From positions 10,177,638-10,241,637 of the forward strand of contig JBBCBC010000031.1 of assembly GCA_037126765.1 (NCBI GenBank): a DNA stretch of 64,000 nucleotides, written 5' to 3'. The notes under the pieces are model-generated. The model ran no database searches. It saw nothing but the letters and a program-made list of their open reading frames with translations, and was not told the DNA's origin. Shown here in pieces: positions 34,038-47,469 of this stretch. The first letter of the stretch is position 1; each line of letters begins with the position of its first letter. The DNA comes from Stenogyne calaminthoides. Taxonomy: Eukaryota > Streptophyta > Magnoliopsida > Lamiales > Lamiaceae. A program made the translations under genes and the position numbers.

Positions 34038-35749
34038 CCCGAGTTCATCGTGAACTCAATTTTTTAAGTATCATTGTTTTGCACAAATTTTTTTTTACTG
34101 ATATGCACAAAAACTATCACTGTTAAAAAATCGTTATATTTTTAAACAGTAAATTTTTTTGTGTATAACAGTGATAATTTTTGTACATAACAGTGATAGA
34201 GTTCATGTATAGACCTGATTCACAGGAGTGTTACTCATTTGTTATTATGTTACTAAATTAGTTTTTTTTTTATATTATGCTAAAAAAAAAAGACAATCCT
34301 TGTTGAGACTCAAATGGGAAAGGAAAATTTGGAAAAAAGCATAAGAAAATATTGTCAAGAAGAAATACAAGAAAATCATGTTGCTAAAGAAAGGGAAGAA
34401 CTAAAAACACAGTGATTTAAAAAAAAAACATACGAAGCATTTGACACTTTTTTAAAATTAAATCGAGAAAAAAGATAGTAAAAAATCATGCATCAAGAAA
34501 ACTGGTAACGTTTTGCTCAGTATTTGATATTGGTACAGCAGGGGATCCACATTCGAGAGCACGATATACATTAATTTAAAAATGGATCAATTTATTAGAA
34601 CACTAATTTTATTATTCAAATTTTATTTAGTTTATATATACAAGATATTAAAAATGAGTTTGTAAAAATTTGAAAAACATTTGTTGACCTTATAAAAGGA
34701 CTGTCTTGGTTAATCCAATCAGCTGATCTTTTTGCCCATTGTTTTTTCGGAGAAGGAGTTTGATATATGCATGTATAATCTAGATGGTCCCACTTATAAA
34801 GTATATATTCGGTTTTCGAGTACAGCCAAGCAAAAAATTAAAAATAAACCTAACCATTCTCCGAAATTAGAAGAACTCAACAAATACTTTGTACATATAT
34901 GCTATTTTATTCTTCAAAATTTTATTATTAAATTTAAGTAAAACTCGTGCAAATTAAGAATATCCCACCAGCACCAGTATGTTGAACCTTGTAAATCTTA
35001 TCACTAATTGACCAAAATTAGACCTAACTCGGTTATTTAATTAATCAACTTGTTCATGACGAAACATTGGGTGGTATACAATTGAATCCTTTCCCACCCC
35101 TCCTTCCATCTATGAAATGACTTGGACTTTCAAAGATCGCTAACTCCTGTATGCGTCCAGATGCACCGTTCATTCATAGTGTATTTTAAAAACGTGCAAC
35201 TTATTATATTGAAATATGTAACTTATTTACACTCAACCGTGCAACTATTAATATGGAAAAATAATTGCAAGACTCAGTGTAAACAAGTTGCATATTTTAA
35301 TATAACAAGTTACTGCTGATGCACATGATACCCACCCTTAAATTAAATAATAAACAATTGATTTTGCATCGATTTTTATCTAATCGACAATTTCAACAAT
35401 AATGTGTATATATATTAATGATATTAATTAATGTACGCCTAACTTATTGTACCAATTACCAATTTTTTTATGAAGAGAGAGTTTTGTAACGCTTCGTTTT
35501 CTTACGAGAAATTAATAATGGTTCACGTATAAACCCACGAACAATTTTTCCTTTTATTACAAAATGGATCTTTTTTGGAGTGTAAACACCAATGTGGCAC
35601 ATGCGCATTTTTTCCACTTTCCATGGTTCAGGCACGCAAGCAAATCTTATCAAGTTACACATAGGTTCGTCGTTTTTGTCTTTATCAAAATTGCTGCTAC
35701 ATTCCAAGAAATATTTAACATTAAAAAGTGCACGTGGGAAATAATTTAG
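34038..35749. other. Intergenic; no firmly supported gene
   Basis: Short inverted words (CACTGTTAAAAAATCG; AACAGTGATA) at about 34100-34200. A minus-strand frame 35707-35468 (79 residues, WKVEKMRMCHIGVYTPKKIH in its middle) directly abuts the SIRE insertion site at 35750; it has no domain I recognise and no splice partner, so it is not called as a gene. Confidence 0.4.
35153..35330. mobile_element. GTGCA-family foldback MITE, copy B
   Basis: Inverted arms: ATGCACCGTTCATTCATAGT ... GTGCAACTTATTATATTG ... CTTATTTACACTCAACCG pair with CAGTGTAAACAAGTTGC, ATTTTAATATAACAAGTTAC and GATGCACATGAT. Confidence 0.65.
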
Positions 35750-35754
35750 ACTGG

Positions 35755-37719
35755 TGTTGGGAGATGAATTTAATAAAGAAGATTTTGATTAGATCTCAAA
35801 ACCCCTGAGTATGACATGTTTAGGATAATCTTGATAGACTGAGTCAGAATTCAGTATAGAGTGTTCAGGATGTTATATGCACCATGTATAGTCAGCAGAT
35901 ATAGATCAGGTTAGATTTTGAAGACATCAAGACTCGAAAGAAGTTTCTAAAGAAATCGAAGACTCAAGAAGTTTCAAGAAATCAAGACTCAATAAGTTTT
36001 CGAAGAAATCAAGTTTCAAAGATGTCATCAAGAATCAAGACATCGAAAACTCGTAAGACATCAAGACTCGAAGACATCAAGAATCGGAAGACATCAAGAC
36101 TCGTAAGACATTGAAGACTCGAAGACATCAAGACTCGTAAGATATCAAGACTCGTAAGATAATGAAGACCAAAGAGTTATCGAAGACTCAAGAAAATATC
36201 GAATACTCAAGATAACTCGAATGTTCCGAGGCAATCAATAATATCTACCAAGACTACAAAACCGAGAAAAACGCGAATATTCGTAAAAAATAGATATTGC
36301 CCTGCACATTCATATGCGCACAAAAGGAACTAAGTCCAAGTGTTGTTTAAGGTTATCTCACTCAGAGAGGTTGACAAAAAAAAGAGCCAATTATGTTTGT
36401 CTACATTTACTGAAGACAAGAACCAATCAGAGGAAGACAACACTGTACTTTACTGACATTGAAAGCGACAGATCACTGAAGCATGTCAGTAGTACTATGT
36501 TCCAGACTGCAAAAAGTGGTGATTGGCTACATGAAAGCATATTTCCTAAAACATGCAAGAGAGTATTCAAACCTAAAAATAAATTGCTCATCAAACACCA
36601 TAAGAGGAAACTCATGAAGCTATCTCCTCCAACGGATAGTTTTTCAAAAGTGACCTTGGTAAGTTGCCTATAAATACTAGTGACCCTTTACATTTAGAGG
36701 TTACGGGAAATTTGAAAGCAACTCAAGAGCTCATTCGTATTATTGCAAATTGAAGCACTCGAAAAACCTAGAATTTCCCAAGTGTTTCACATTGAAGAGA
36801 GCTCATTCACTAAGCCTAGATTGATAAGATATATCCAAAACTTAGTAGAGATATCCTAGTCTTTGCATTGTACTTATTGTAAAGGATATCTCATCCTAGT
36901 TGGAAACCAACCAGAAACCCAAACCCTTTGTAAGGTAGTTTGAGTGTGTTTGTTGGTGAGTTGGAGTTGTAAAGAGTTAGTAAGCTACAATGAGTTAGCC
37001 AGAAAACTCTAGAGAAGAAGTTAGTAAGCTACTTGTGGTAGTCTGAACACTTGTGTGTGTATTGAGTTAGTAAGTCGCAAGTGAGTCACCAGTAAAACTC
37101 AAAGTAGAAAAGTGAGTAAGTCGTGTTGAGTCACCCGTAAAGCTTTTGGAAGTGGTTAAGGAATTTCTCTCAAGGTCGAGAGAGTGGACGAAGAGCTTGA
37201 GTCTCCGAACCACTATAATTTGTCAGGTTGTTTTGCTTTTCATCTTCGCATTATTATATGTTGCATGTTTTTCATCGAAAAGCATAATTCATCGATATTC
37301 CGATTGGAACCAATCCACCGAACTTGCATCAACCGATCACAAACTTTAATCATCGCTTTCATTAAAAGGAAGATCATCAAGAAAGCTAAAAACGAGTATA
37401 AACATAGGGCCAACCATTCCGACACTTGAGTATTAGAACAGATAGTTACCAAACCGAACTAACTCCCACCGAGGGTTCAAGAAGATAGTTATCCGATCCA
37501 AGCGGCTCAGATCTCCGATAAACTCAGCTCGGTTGGGCTGGCTTCAAAGCAAATTTCGGGATCATTGTCTCATTAGACTTTGAAGGGTGATCTGTCTTTC
37601 AGTGGTCAAATCATCGTGACAACCCGATCCATCCGACCTCAAATGAAAGAAAAGTTTTAAAATCATGAACACGTGTATTCCCCCATACACGTGTGAGACT
37701 CAAGAAGACCGGACCAACA
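35755..37719 (+). repeat. 5' LTR of the SIRE-like element
   Basis: 1,965 bp. It contains an array rich in AAGACATCAAGACTCG words (about 35915-36180) and several AGTTAGTAAG / TGAGTCACC repeats (about 36975-37140). A TATA-like TATAAATACTAG lies near 36670. Confidence 0.9.
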
Positions 37720-37721
37720 AG

Positions 37722-37733
37722 TGGTATCGAGCA
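37722..37733 (+). other. Primer-binding site (initiator Met tRNA)
   Basis: TGGTATCGAGCA, two bases after the LTR. The usual plant copia PBS is TGGTATCAGAGC; here the 'AG' of CAG appears shortened, one more case of the CAG distortion described in the findings. Confidence 0.85.
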
Positions 37734-37843
37734 AAGGGTTCAACTTGACCACTCGACTTTGGTAAGCCATAGTCTAATTTCTTTGAAAGACTCGTGGTCT
37801 ACCGAATGATCTATTTGTCGATATCTTACAAGGCTCAGTCATC

Positions 37844-39035
37844 ATGCCTTCTAAGAAACTTTCTATGTTCTCTGTTGAGAGCTATGATCTATGGAGATTG
37901 AGAATGCAGGCTCATCTGTATTCAAAACATGAAAGAATGTAGAGAGTGGTTTCTGAAGGACCATTCAAATTCATTAGCCAGAATCCTAGAATCATCGAGC
38001 ATCGAGAGAAATGATCCCAAAGATGAATTTCCAAAGTCAGATGATCAACTTACTCCTGATGAGAGAAAGTTAGTCAATCTTGACTACATTGCTAAAGATA
38101 CTTTATATAGCACTATTGATGATGGTGTTATGGGGATGATCTCTCACTGTGAAACTGCAAAAGAAATATGGGACACATTTGATGTTATGTGTCAAGACAC
38201 ATATCATATTAAGGAAAACAAACTTTTTGTTGCTATTGGAAAGTTTGATAGCTTTGAAATGGAAGATGGTGAATCCATTGACAAACTTGAAGTCAGATTC
38301 ACTAGCATCATGAATGATCTGAATGCTCTTGGGAAAAGATACCCACAGAGAGAAGTAACCGAAAAATTCTTAGAGGATTATCTAAGAAGTGGGATATACA
38401 TGTTGTGGTGATTGAAAACACCAAAAATATTGATTCCATGCCATATCAACAAGTTTTTTCTCCGATCGAAAAGCTTATGAGTTTGTGATTGACAAGAAAG
38501 CTAAGAAATCTGACAGCAAAGATGATTCTTCATCTAGCAAGAATGTGGTTTTCAAAGCCAAAGAGAAGTCCTGTAAATCTAGAGAGTCTGAGAACTCACT
38601 TGCCAAAAAAATCAGGATGAGCAGGAGGATAAGCTAGTACTGATGGCAAGGAGGTTTGAAAGACTCAATAGCAGATATGAGAAATATAAAAAATATTACA
38701 GGAATCACAGGTACAAGAGAGACTCAAAAGCTGAGGACAAATACACTGAGAAAAGAAAGGACCAGAAAGCTGAAGGATTTTCATCCAAAAAGAAGGACTC
38801 CAAGACCAAGGAGGATAGTGATCAGGATGATGATGCCAACAAATGTTACAACTGTCAGAAGAAAGGTCACTTTCAATATGACTGTCCTGAGCTAAGTGCT
38901 AAAGAAAGAAAGGAAAGACAAGCAAAGAGAGACAAGAAGTTCTCCAGCAAGAAAGCTATGATTGCCGAGGAAGAAGAACATTCTGAAGAAGGTTCCAGTT
39001 CCTCAGATGAGATGTTCTCAGATAGTGGCCGATGA
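37844..39035 (+). pseudogene. gag: SIRE-like Gag
   Basis: Starts MPSKKLSMFSVESYDLWRLR, shifts frame near 37930, continues with the UBN2-type copia gag (AKEIWDTFDVMCQDTYHIKE; KLEVRFTSIMNDLNALGK), breaks again near 38410, and resumes at 38643-39035 with a Lys-rich stretch and an intact CCHC knuckle CYNCQKKGHFQYDC followed by an acidic Ser/Glu tail (EEEEHSEEGSSSSDEM). The domain order is complete; two or more frame breaks prevent a full product as read. Confidence 0.85.
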
Positions 39036-40325
39036 TATATCGTCTTATGGTCAGAGATGAGGTAAATTCTTCTATCTCTTGTTGTTCCTACACAAGCACA
39101 TGAGTTCTCAAGTTCATCGTAAACAAGAATTTTGACCGATTGATTCATTTGAGAATCTTATGAAGGACTATTCAAATTGTTACAAGAATCGCCATCAAAA
39201 CTCAAGAGCGTAACAAGGAACCGATCGTTGAGAATTTGAAGTGGAAAGACTCTAAAAATGCCGAGATCACTTTCAATTGATGGGAACTATCGATGAACTA
39301 GATGTTCAAAGTACAACTCTTTAAAAAGAGAATGTTATAGAGATCCTGAACGGAAAATTAGAGAAATCCACTGAGGAGATTCAGCTTATCAGAACTGAGT
39401 TCAATGACCTCTTTGAGAAGCATGAAACTCTAAAGAAGTGTGAGGATAAGGCAGAGAAAGTTAGCTCTATTGAATTCTCGTGATCTAAAGTGATACATGA
39501 AATTCAGAGTTATCAAAGACCGCAACTATAAAAGTTGGATTGGGATACATTCCAGGGGGAACCTCACAAGGTCTTCTGAATGTTGCTTCTAGTAGCACCA
39601 AGACTATCTTTGTTAAACAAGTGGCACCTAATCTTCTTACTGAAGAACTGCCCAGAGTTTTAGACAAGGGTAAATGACTTATGGTTTCCTAGAAAAATCA
39701 AGGTCCAGTGGAAGAAAGCCCGGACCTCAGAAAAGGCTAGAAAACCCGACCATTAAAAGAGGGAAATCTTCGGGCCAAGATTTCAAAGCCTCAGCTAAGA
39801 ATACCTACCGAAGAGATCTCAAGATCGAACCATCGAGGAATTTTCGAGAAGAGAAACACTCAAGCAGAGATATTCTCAACCGAAAAAGACCAAGTCCTCG
39901 ACATCGAAAAGACCCCAATTTCAAAGACAGCAACCCAAACCCCACTTGCCTAAGGGTAAAGGTTTTCGAACCCAAGTCGCCAGAGACAAAGACCACCAAG
40001 ACAAAAAGCCAAAGCACTTGAACAAAAGGCCTGAACCCAAGAAGAACTATAAGGTTCATGTTCACGCTAAGGCTATCACTCATACACAGGATACTGTCAA
40101 GGCACCTAGGGTGGTGATTGTGTATGTAGATGTTTATGGGAGACAAATCAGCCACTCTAAAGTAATTAGAGTTGTTAGGCAGATTTGGGTTCCAAAAGGT
40201 ACAGCTAACCTGGTAGGACCCTACACCAAATGGGTACCTAAGAACTGATCTATTTTTCAGGTGAAAGGAAAGGGCACTGAGCTGAATGAAGACAACATAG
40301 CACTGATGAGTGGAAATGAATTAGT
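39036..40325 (+). other. SIRE-like gag-pol linker region, degenerate
   Basis: Frames are broken and basic. Low-complexity Lys/Pro/Arg-rich translations at 39674-40021 and 39946-40248 (ending WVPKGTANLVGPYTKWVPKN) correspond to the spacer that precedes the protease in large SIRE-type polyproteins. Confidence 0.6.
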
Positions 40326-43300
40326 TCCTGCTGTATGGTATCTGGACAGTGGATGTTCAAGACATATGATGAGGATATAAGCAACTAATCACTGACTATG
40401 TTGAGCAAAAAGACCCTCAGATCACATTTGGAGACAATTCCAAAGGACAAGCTGAAGGATATGGAACTCTTGAAGTTGATTCTTTTCATATCCATGATAT
40501 TTCATATGTGTCTGGTCTAAAGCATAACTTGCTTTCTATCGATCGGTCCGTGACAAAGGATTCAATGTTGAGTTCTCAAAGAACTTATGTTATGTGAAAG
40601 ACAATACTTCATAGAAAATTCTACTGACCGGTACTAGAAAAGGAAATGTGTATCTTGCTGATTGGAGTTCAACTCCTAAAGATACATGTTTGGTTGCAAA
40701 AAGTTCCACTGATATCAGTTGGTTGTGGCACAAAAGAATGAATCACTTAAACTTCAAAACCCTGAACAAACTTGCAAGATTAGCACTTGTGAGGGGTTTA
40801 CCAAATGAAGTGTTCAGTAAAGAACATGTATGTGATGCTTTCGTCGAAAGGAAAACAAATCGAGCATCTTTCAAAAGCAAAGTAGATATTTATCTTGAAA
40901 AGAATACTTCAACCGTTACATATGGATCTTTTTTGGTCCAAGAACACCGTGACCACTAAAGTGGCGTAAAAATACACACTTGTGATAGTTGATGACTACT
41001 CTAGATACACATGGGTCATATTCTTACTCAGTAAGAAAGAGACTGCAGAAAAACCGCCGAACTAATTGAAAAGGCTCAAGATCGAAAAGAATCGAGTGTG
41101 GTCAAAATCGGATCGATAAAGGAATCGAGTTTATCAATCATATTATATCCGACATCGGCAAAGAAATGGAATAGCTCATGAAACATCACCGCTAGGACCC
41201 CACAACAAAATGGTGTTCTTTGAAAGAAGAAATAGGACTCAAAGAAAGAAGTCAAGAAGGACAATGATTGTTGGTCGATATTCTAAGAGATTTTTGGGTT
41301 GAAGCTATCAACACCGCATGTTATTCTCGTAAACGAGATCCATCTTGACCAAGAACCAAGGAAAAACTCCATATGAGCCGTGGAATGAAAGGAAGCCTCT
41401 TGTTTTCTTTTTTTTCGTGTGTTTGGTTGCAAGTGTTTCATACACAATAATGGTAAAGATCAGTTGAAAACTTTTGATAGCAAAGCTGATGAAGGGATAT
41501 TCTTAGGATATTCTGAAGTCAGTAAAGCCTTCAGAGTTTACAACTGTAGGACTCTTATTGTGAAAGAAACACCTCATGTTATTTTTTGATGAATCTACTT
41601 GTGTTCGTAAGAAAAGAACATTACTCAGAGAACCGACTAAGAGAATCACCAGACTTAGTAAAAAAAGAATGATAAAACATCCTCCTCGAACTCGAAAAAA
41701 GAAGAAGGTCACTTTCTATGAATGGAGTGAATCAGACTCAGATAAAGAAGTTCAGGATGGAAAAACTCAGGATGGTGAGACTCAGGATGGAAATTCTCCA
41801 CTGAAGGAAAGCCAACAAACCGAAAGTCGACTAACGAATGAGCATAACAGCGATTCGGACTCGGTATGTAATGCCGATGAAGATGTGGTCACGGTGAGGC
41901 AAACTCCGAATCTATCAACCAAAGGGGACCAAATGTCTCGACAATGTTCAATGGAATTTCCCCGAGGAAGATGATTCTCTTTCTCCTTTTTCATTGTTCC
42001 CGAATTTAATGAACTACCCGAACCTAACATTTTTCGATGTTGAGGATACTCTTGAAAGGGGAACATCCAGAGAAAATGGTTGGATAGTCATCCTATAAGT
42101 CGATTGTGGGTGATCTATCGGATGGTGTCAAAACAAGAAGGTTCCATGGAGAAAGTGCTTTGTTATGTCTTTCCTATCCTAAAAAAGAACCTCATCGAGA
42201 TTGAAGAAGCTCTACAAGATCCATTTTGGATTATTGCTATGCAAGAAGAGTGAATCGGTTCTCAAGGAATGAAGTTTGGGAGCTAGTGGATAGACCCAAG
42301 AGGCACAATGTGATTGGAACTAAGTGGGTGTTCAAGAATAAAGAGATGAAAACAACAACATTGTGAGAAACAAGGCAAGGCTAGTTGCACAAGGTTATTC
42401 CCAAGAAGAAGACTTGGATTATGATGAAACCTTTTTTGTTGTAAGACTAGAAGCCATCGATTGTTTCTTACATATCTTTGCCCACATGAAATTCATATCC
42501 ATCGATGGATGTGAAAAGTGCATTTTGAATGATGTGCTTAAGGAAGAGGTTTATGTGGAACAACCTCCCCGGTTTCGCATGAATGAACAAGTTTCTGTGC
42601 TCGAGAAAAAGCCTTGTATGTTCTTAAGCAAGCACCCCGAAAGCATGGTATGATACCCTTTCTTAGTTTCATCGACCATGGTTTTATCAAAGGAACTGTT
42701 GATAGGACTTTGTTGAGGATAGAAGATGGGAAAGACATCTTACTTGTTCAGATTTATGTAGATGACATCACATTTGGATCTCCAAATCATCGGGCCAGGT
42801 GAAAAGTTTTTACCCCCGATGAAAGGAAAGTTTGAGATGTCAATGATGGGGAGATGAATTTCTTTCTTGGACTTCGTGAAACAAACTAAGGAAGGAATTT
42901 TCATTAATAAAGCAAAATACACCGTAGATCCGATTGCAAAAGTATGGTGTATGGGGATTGCAATGCAGCTTAGAATTCCAATGAATACTAACTACAAGAT
43001 GGATCCCGATCTCGAAGGTAAATCAAGAAATCACAATCGATTATAGAGGATCATTGGATGTTGCTATATATCTCAAGAAGTAGGCCCGATATAACATTTC
43101 TTTGTTGGGATATGTGCAAGATACCAAGCTAATCCTAAGGATAGTCACATGGAGGTCGCCAAAAAGATTCTCAAATATCTTAAAGGCAATCGTGAATAGA
43201 GGATTATGGTATCCGGTGATGATAACCTTGAATTAACCGGTTATTCAGATGTCGATTATGGAGGATGTAGAATTGACAGAAGTCTACCACAGAACTTGTC

Positions 43301-43700
43301 AATTTCTTCGAAGTAAACCGATATCATGGTTTTCAAAGAAACAAACCTCAAAAAAGAGCAACCAAAGATTACCATCGTTTGAATACATGGTCGCAGGAAG
43401 TCATTTAGGTACGCATTCTTTTGGCTCGCATAACAGTTGAGGGATTATAAGATTATAGCCAATGAAGTACCTATATTTTGTGATAATAATAAGGCAATTG
43501 CTATTACACAAAAATCCGTATTGCACACCGATGTAAGCATGTTGATATCGACATCACTTCATCGAGATCATGTTGAGAAGAAAGACAACAGATGGAGAAA
43601 ATTCATACCGATATAAGAGAGCCGATATCTTGACTAAACCTTTTGGTCAATCAAGATTTCGTGAACTATCGGTTGAATTAGGTATGTTGGATCGAGGTGT
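40326..43700 (+). pseudogene. pol: SIRE-like Pol (protease, integrase, RT, RNase H), frame-broken
   Basis: Protease WYLDSGCSRHM (about 40338); GAG-pre-integrase SWLWHKRMNHLNFKTLNKLA (about 40720); integrase VDDYSRYTWVIF (about 40990) and the PQQNGV site (about 41200); a post-integrase segment with EWSESDSDKE; RT with NKARLVAQGYSQEE, LDYDETF and active site IYVDDITFGSPN (about 42755); RNase H with TGYSDVDYGG and ISWFSKKQTS (about 43235-43345); end ADILTKPFG (about 43620). All domains are in copia order. The reading is spread over three frames with numerous one- or two-base losses. Confidence 0.9.
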
Positions 43701-44406
43701 ATGAAGCAAATCAAAAATTGAAGGTTTTCAGACGTGAAGTTTTTCAGATTTTACCGAGAATCTCGGGATAAAATTAAAATCATCAACTCGAGTCTTGGGA
43801 AACTCGGATATCACGAAGATCAAGATTTCAAGATCACATCGACTTTTTTCAAATTTTCAAGACTATATCGATCTTTCTCAAGATTTCAAAGATTATATCG
43901 ACCTGGCCAAGACTCAAGATTATAATCGACATTTTATCAAGGTCAAAACTCGAAGAAGACCGATGGAGGAAATTAATCAAGAAGTATTGACTCATGCAAC
44001 TCATTTATTGTCTAACCGAATCTCAAAAGAATCATTAGCAATAAATAACAAAACACCGGAAGGAATATTTGGGCGGGACCTTTGAAATTTCCGAAGAAAG
44101 TCAATGGTCTCGCAGAATAAAGAATTAATCAGACTGCTCATTAATCACCAATAAGGTTAAATTAGCGGCGTAATATTTGTGAAATCCTCCTTTCATATAT
44201 TCGATTTAGTCGATGTTTAATCTCAACCGCCGATTTCTTCATCTATACGATTTTTTCATGAATCAAATCCTATATATCTATTGAAGAATTCCTTCAAGAC
44301 CCAATTCCAATAACCTTCGTCTTCAAAACACTCTGCTTCAAAAACGCTCATTTGCCCGTAAATTATCATCCTTCTCAAAACCCTTCACAAAAATTATCGA
44401 AAAAAA
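43701..44406 (+). other. SIRE-like spacer between pol and third ORF
   Basis: It contains a run of AAGATTTCAAGA / TATATCGAC words resembling the LTR's AAGACATCAAGACTC array. No long frame except a short 96-residue one that is probably incidental. Confidence 0.5.
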
Positions 44407-45519
44407 ATGACGTCAGATACGATAAACTTGCCATTTCTAACAAATCGTGGTATGAATACGTCGTTTCCTAAAGCTCATCGAATGCAACTCACGAAGAAGA
44501 AGTGTTGCACATGATTCGATTAGCATGGCTCATTTACTTCGTTCTTGAATCAACCAGAGGCAGAATACGCAAAAGAGGTAATAGAGTTTATCTCTAATTT
44601 GAATAGATGAGGAGGACTGTATAGAATCACAGATTATAGTTTCTCATTTAGAGCATAGTTCAAAGTATGTGGATTTTGTTAGGGAATTGTATATCATCCC
44701 TAAGAATCTTAATGCCATATACGAATTGAGCGATAGAGGAGAAGACCCTATGGTTTATATGATGGGTAGGGAGCAAGAGTATCTGGATAGGATTGCAAAG
44801 CATCCAGTTAAGTTCGAAGCAACTCTGAATAAAAGGCATTTGAAGCCTAAGTATCGAGTTTTGCTAGACATTGTGAGTAAATGCATAATGAGTAGGTCCG
44901 TGACTTTTTGCAATTATTAGTACCGAAGTTGAGATTAATGGCGGCGATTGAAGATTCACCCACCACTGCTTTCAACTGGTTACATTACTTAATCAAAGTG
45001 GTGAGTGATCAAGCTAAGCAAGTCCAGAAGGTGAATGGATCAGTTGTCATCAAAGGGAAGATCCTTCATGCAACCAAGATTGCATATATCTTGGAGATGT
45101 GCAGAGAAGAAGAGGATATATTTGCTAATTCCTCACCCTTTCCAAAGTCAAAAATTCTATTCAAGCCACCTACAACTAAGAAGACTTTGAAAGGAAGGAA
45201 GGAGAAAAGCTCGAAGTCTCAGGAGGAGACTACTGAAGAAGGAGCTGATGAAGCCCAACAAGCCAGGGGGAAAGCCCCGATGGAGGTGAAAAGGGAAAAA
45301 GGAGAGACTCTGAAGAAGAAAACATTGGCCCCTCAGAAGCGCAGGAAACTTCAAATTATTACTGAGGAGGAGGTGAGTGACACTGAGGAAGTCCAAACTG
45401 AGGACCAGCAAGGACTAAAATCTTCACTGCAAGTTCTGGCTCAGGTTGTGACAATAGCTCAGGAACAAACTGAGGAACAAGTTTTCTCTAAGGTTCTCGG
45501 AACATCTCTGAGCTCAGAC
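44407..45519 (+). pseudogene. Third ORF of the SIRE-like element, 5' half
   Basis: ATG at 44407 (MTSDTINLPFLTN). After frame breaks it continues as 44669-44920 (YIIPKNLNAIYELSDRGED) and 44908 onward: a helical segment (TAFNWLHYLIKVVSDQAKQV) and a long basic/acidic linker with KKTLKGRKEKSSKSQEETTE. SIRE-lineage elements carry an extra ORF here, often called envelope-like; no convincing signal peptide or membrane span is visible, so I would not call it an envelope. The reading frame runs straight to the nested insertion point, where AAGAT is duplicated, and resumes at 54723. Confidence 0.75.
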
Positions 45520-45524
45520 AAGAT

Positions 45525-47367
45525 TGTTGGGGAATTAATTGCCATGATCTATTCGGGATGAATATTTAAATACAAATTTAATTCTAACAATTATTACTAG
45601 CATGAATTAATCCTATATTAATTCAAATAATAATTCAACAACAAATCATGCATATAAACAGTTCACGTAAATCCTACGCATGCGGAATTACTACGAGTTT
45701 ACGTGAACTTACCTCTTGGAATGACAATGGTCTCGTCAATGAAAACACACCAAAAGACCTTCCCAAGTATTCCCTAGTCCTTGCTCGACAATCCGGTGGA
45801 AGGAAGCTCGCGAACAATTAACAAAAGGAAAAATAAAATTTGTTGCACCACCTTTGTGGATTTACTAATTTTTCCAGCACATGGAATTGTACTTGGGAAT
45901 GAAACACTCATCCTCTATTTATAGAAGTGTAGTGGTCGAATTCTTGTGATAAAATAATATGGGAAAATCTTTTTCTTGATCTCCAAGAAATCTTGAATAT
46001 ATCTCATATATTCTTTTCTCCATAATTAAAATATTCTACAAAAATCCCAACTCCTCTTGTTATGGAATTTTCGAAAAAAATAAGGATCAAGATTCCAAGA
46101 TTTGGATCTTCTTGAATTTATGAGATATACTTGTATTTCAAGAAATACATATCTTCCATAATATATTTTCAAGAAAATCAAGAAAATCTTTCTTTCCCTT
46201 ATTCTTTGAAAATTTCGAAAATCTCACCATAAATAACCAAGTGGGAGATTTCTTGAATTTAATGAGATAATCTTGTATTCCAAGAATACATATCTTCATT
46301 CCATAACAAAATTCAAAGAAAATCTTTCTCCCTCTTTTATTTATGATTTTCGAAAATTAGGAAAAATGAGCAACAAATATTTATTTTATTTTTAAACACC
46401 TTTTTCAGTTATTGAACTTTATGTTGGGCTACTTGGGGGGCCTTTAGGAGAATTAAGATTAGACCTTCCAATGGACCTTGAATTATCAATATTGAGCCAC
46501 AATATTATTCAAGCCCATAAATATTAATTAATCCCACTACATAATTAATATCAAGACTATCCATCTTAACCCATATTACGCTTAATATGGCTCCTTGTTA
46601 TTATTTCCGTGTTTAAGATTATCTAGCCCATTAATTAATTTAAGCCACTGAAATAGCTTTCCATTAATTAATATCTTTTATCCTTGGTAAAGGAACGGTT
46701 CAACATTATTATCCATACCGGAAACTAGTTCCACTTGCAAGATTTTGTATGATAAAACTTATGAACCTCCCAAGGGGCAAATCGAAAAGCGCATTTATAC
46801 ACGATTCTCCTCAGATAAATCTTAGCAATCGTGATGTGACCAATAATATTGCCCAAGATATAGGGTATTGAATCTCATTGATTCTCTTCCGTAATAAGTT
46901 AAAGCAATAGTTACTAACCACACGCAATCCTATTTAAGGGACAAAGATTAAGAAATAACTAACCACCGAGGTCTAATTCTTCCTAGTTCGATTCTCAAGA
47001 ATTTGTCCTCCTCAGAGGTCCTCTTCAAAGGCATCGACATGCACTAGTTTAATCTCTTGCTCAAGACAAACCAATCGAGCCTTACACTTCAACCTTTCAC
47101 GATGGGTTGTTCATTTCCATCTAGGTCGTGAATGGTGTACTTTTTAGTTACAAGGAATCGTTAATTTAATCTTTCGTGATCCGTATCACTAAATTAACTA
47201 CAATGTAACACGTCTTATTTATTTATTGAACAATTATGCAAGAAATATATGTAACATTCGATGATATTTAAAGCATCAATGATAAACAATTTATTTCAAG
47301 AATAAATAAGTCCAAATTCACCTGATTATACAAAGTAAAAGCATACTTTCCAAAGATAATCCCAACA
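45525..47367 (-). repeat. 3' LTR of the nested copia element
   Basis: 1,843 bp. Near-identical to its partner except for clustered differences at CAG/CTG positions. It contains repeated TCTTGAAT / AAGAAATACATATCTTCC words (about 45980-46320). Confidence 0.92.
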
Positions 47368-47469
47368 ATCTCCCACTTATACTCAAAGTCTGCTTTTAAG
47401 TATACTACAACATGTCTCGTGTAGTACGTGACAACTAATGTCACCTACACGAACCTAATAATGTCTCCC

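Noticed and set aside
35468..35707. 79-residue minus-strand frame near the SIRE insertion site
   Set aside because: No recognised domain, no splice partner and no sign of a promoter; kept only as a note.
45157..45411. 84-residue minus-strand frame
   Set aside because: Complement of the Lys/Glu-rich third ORF of the SIRE-like element; Leu/Ser-rich shadow.
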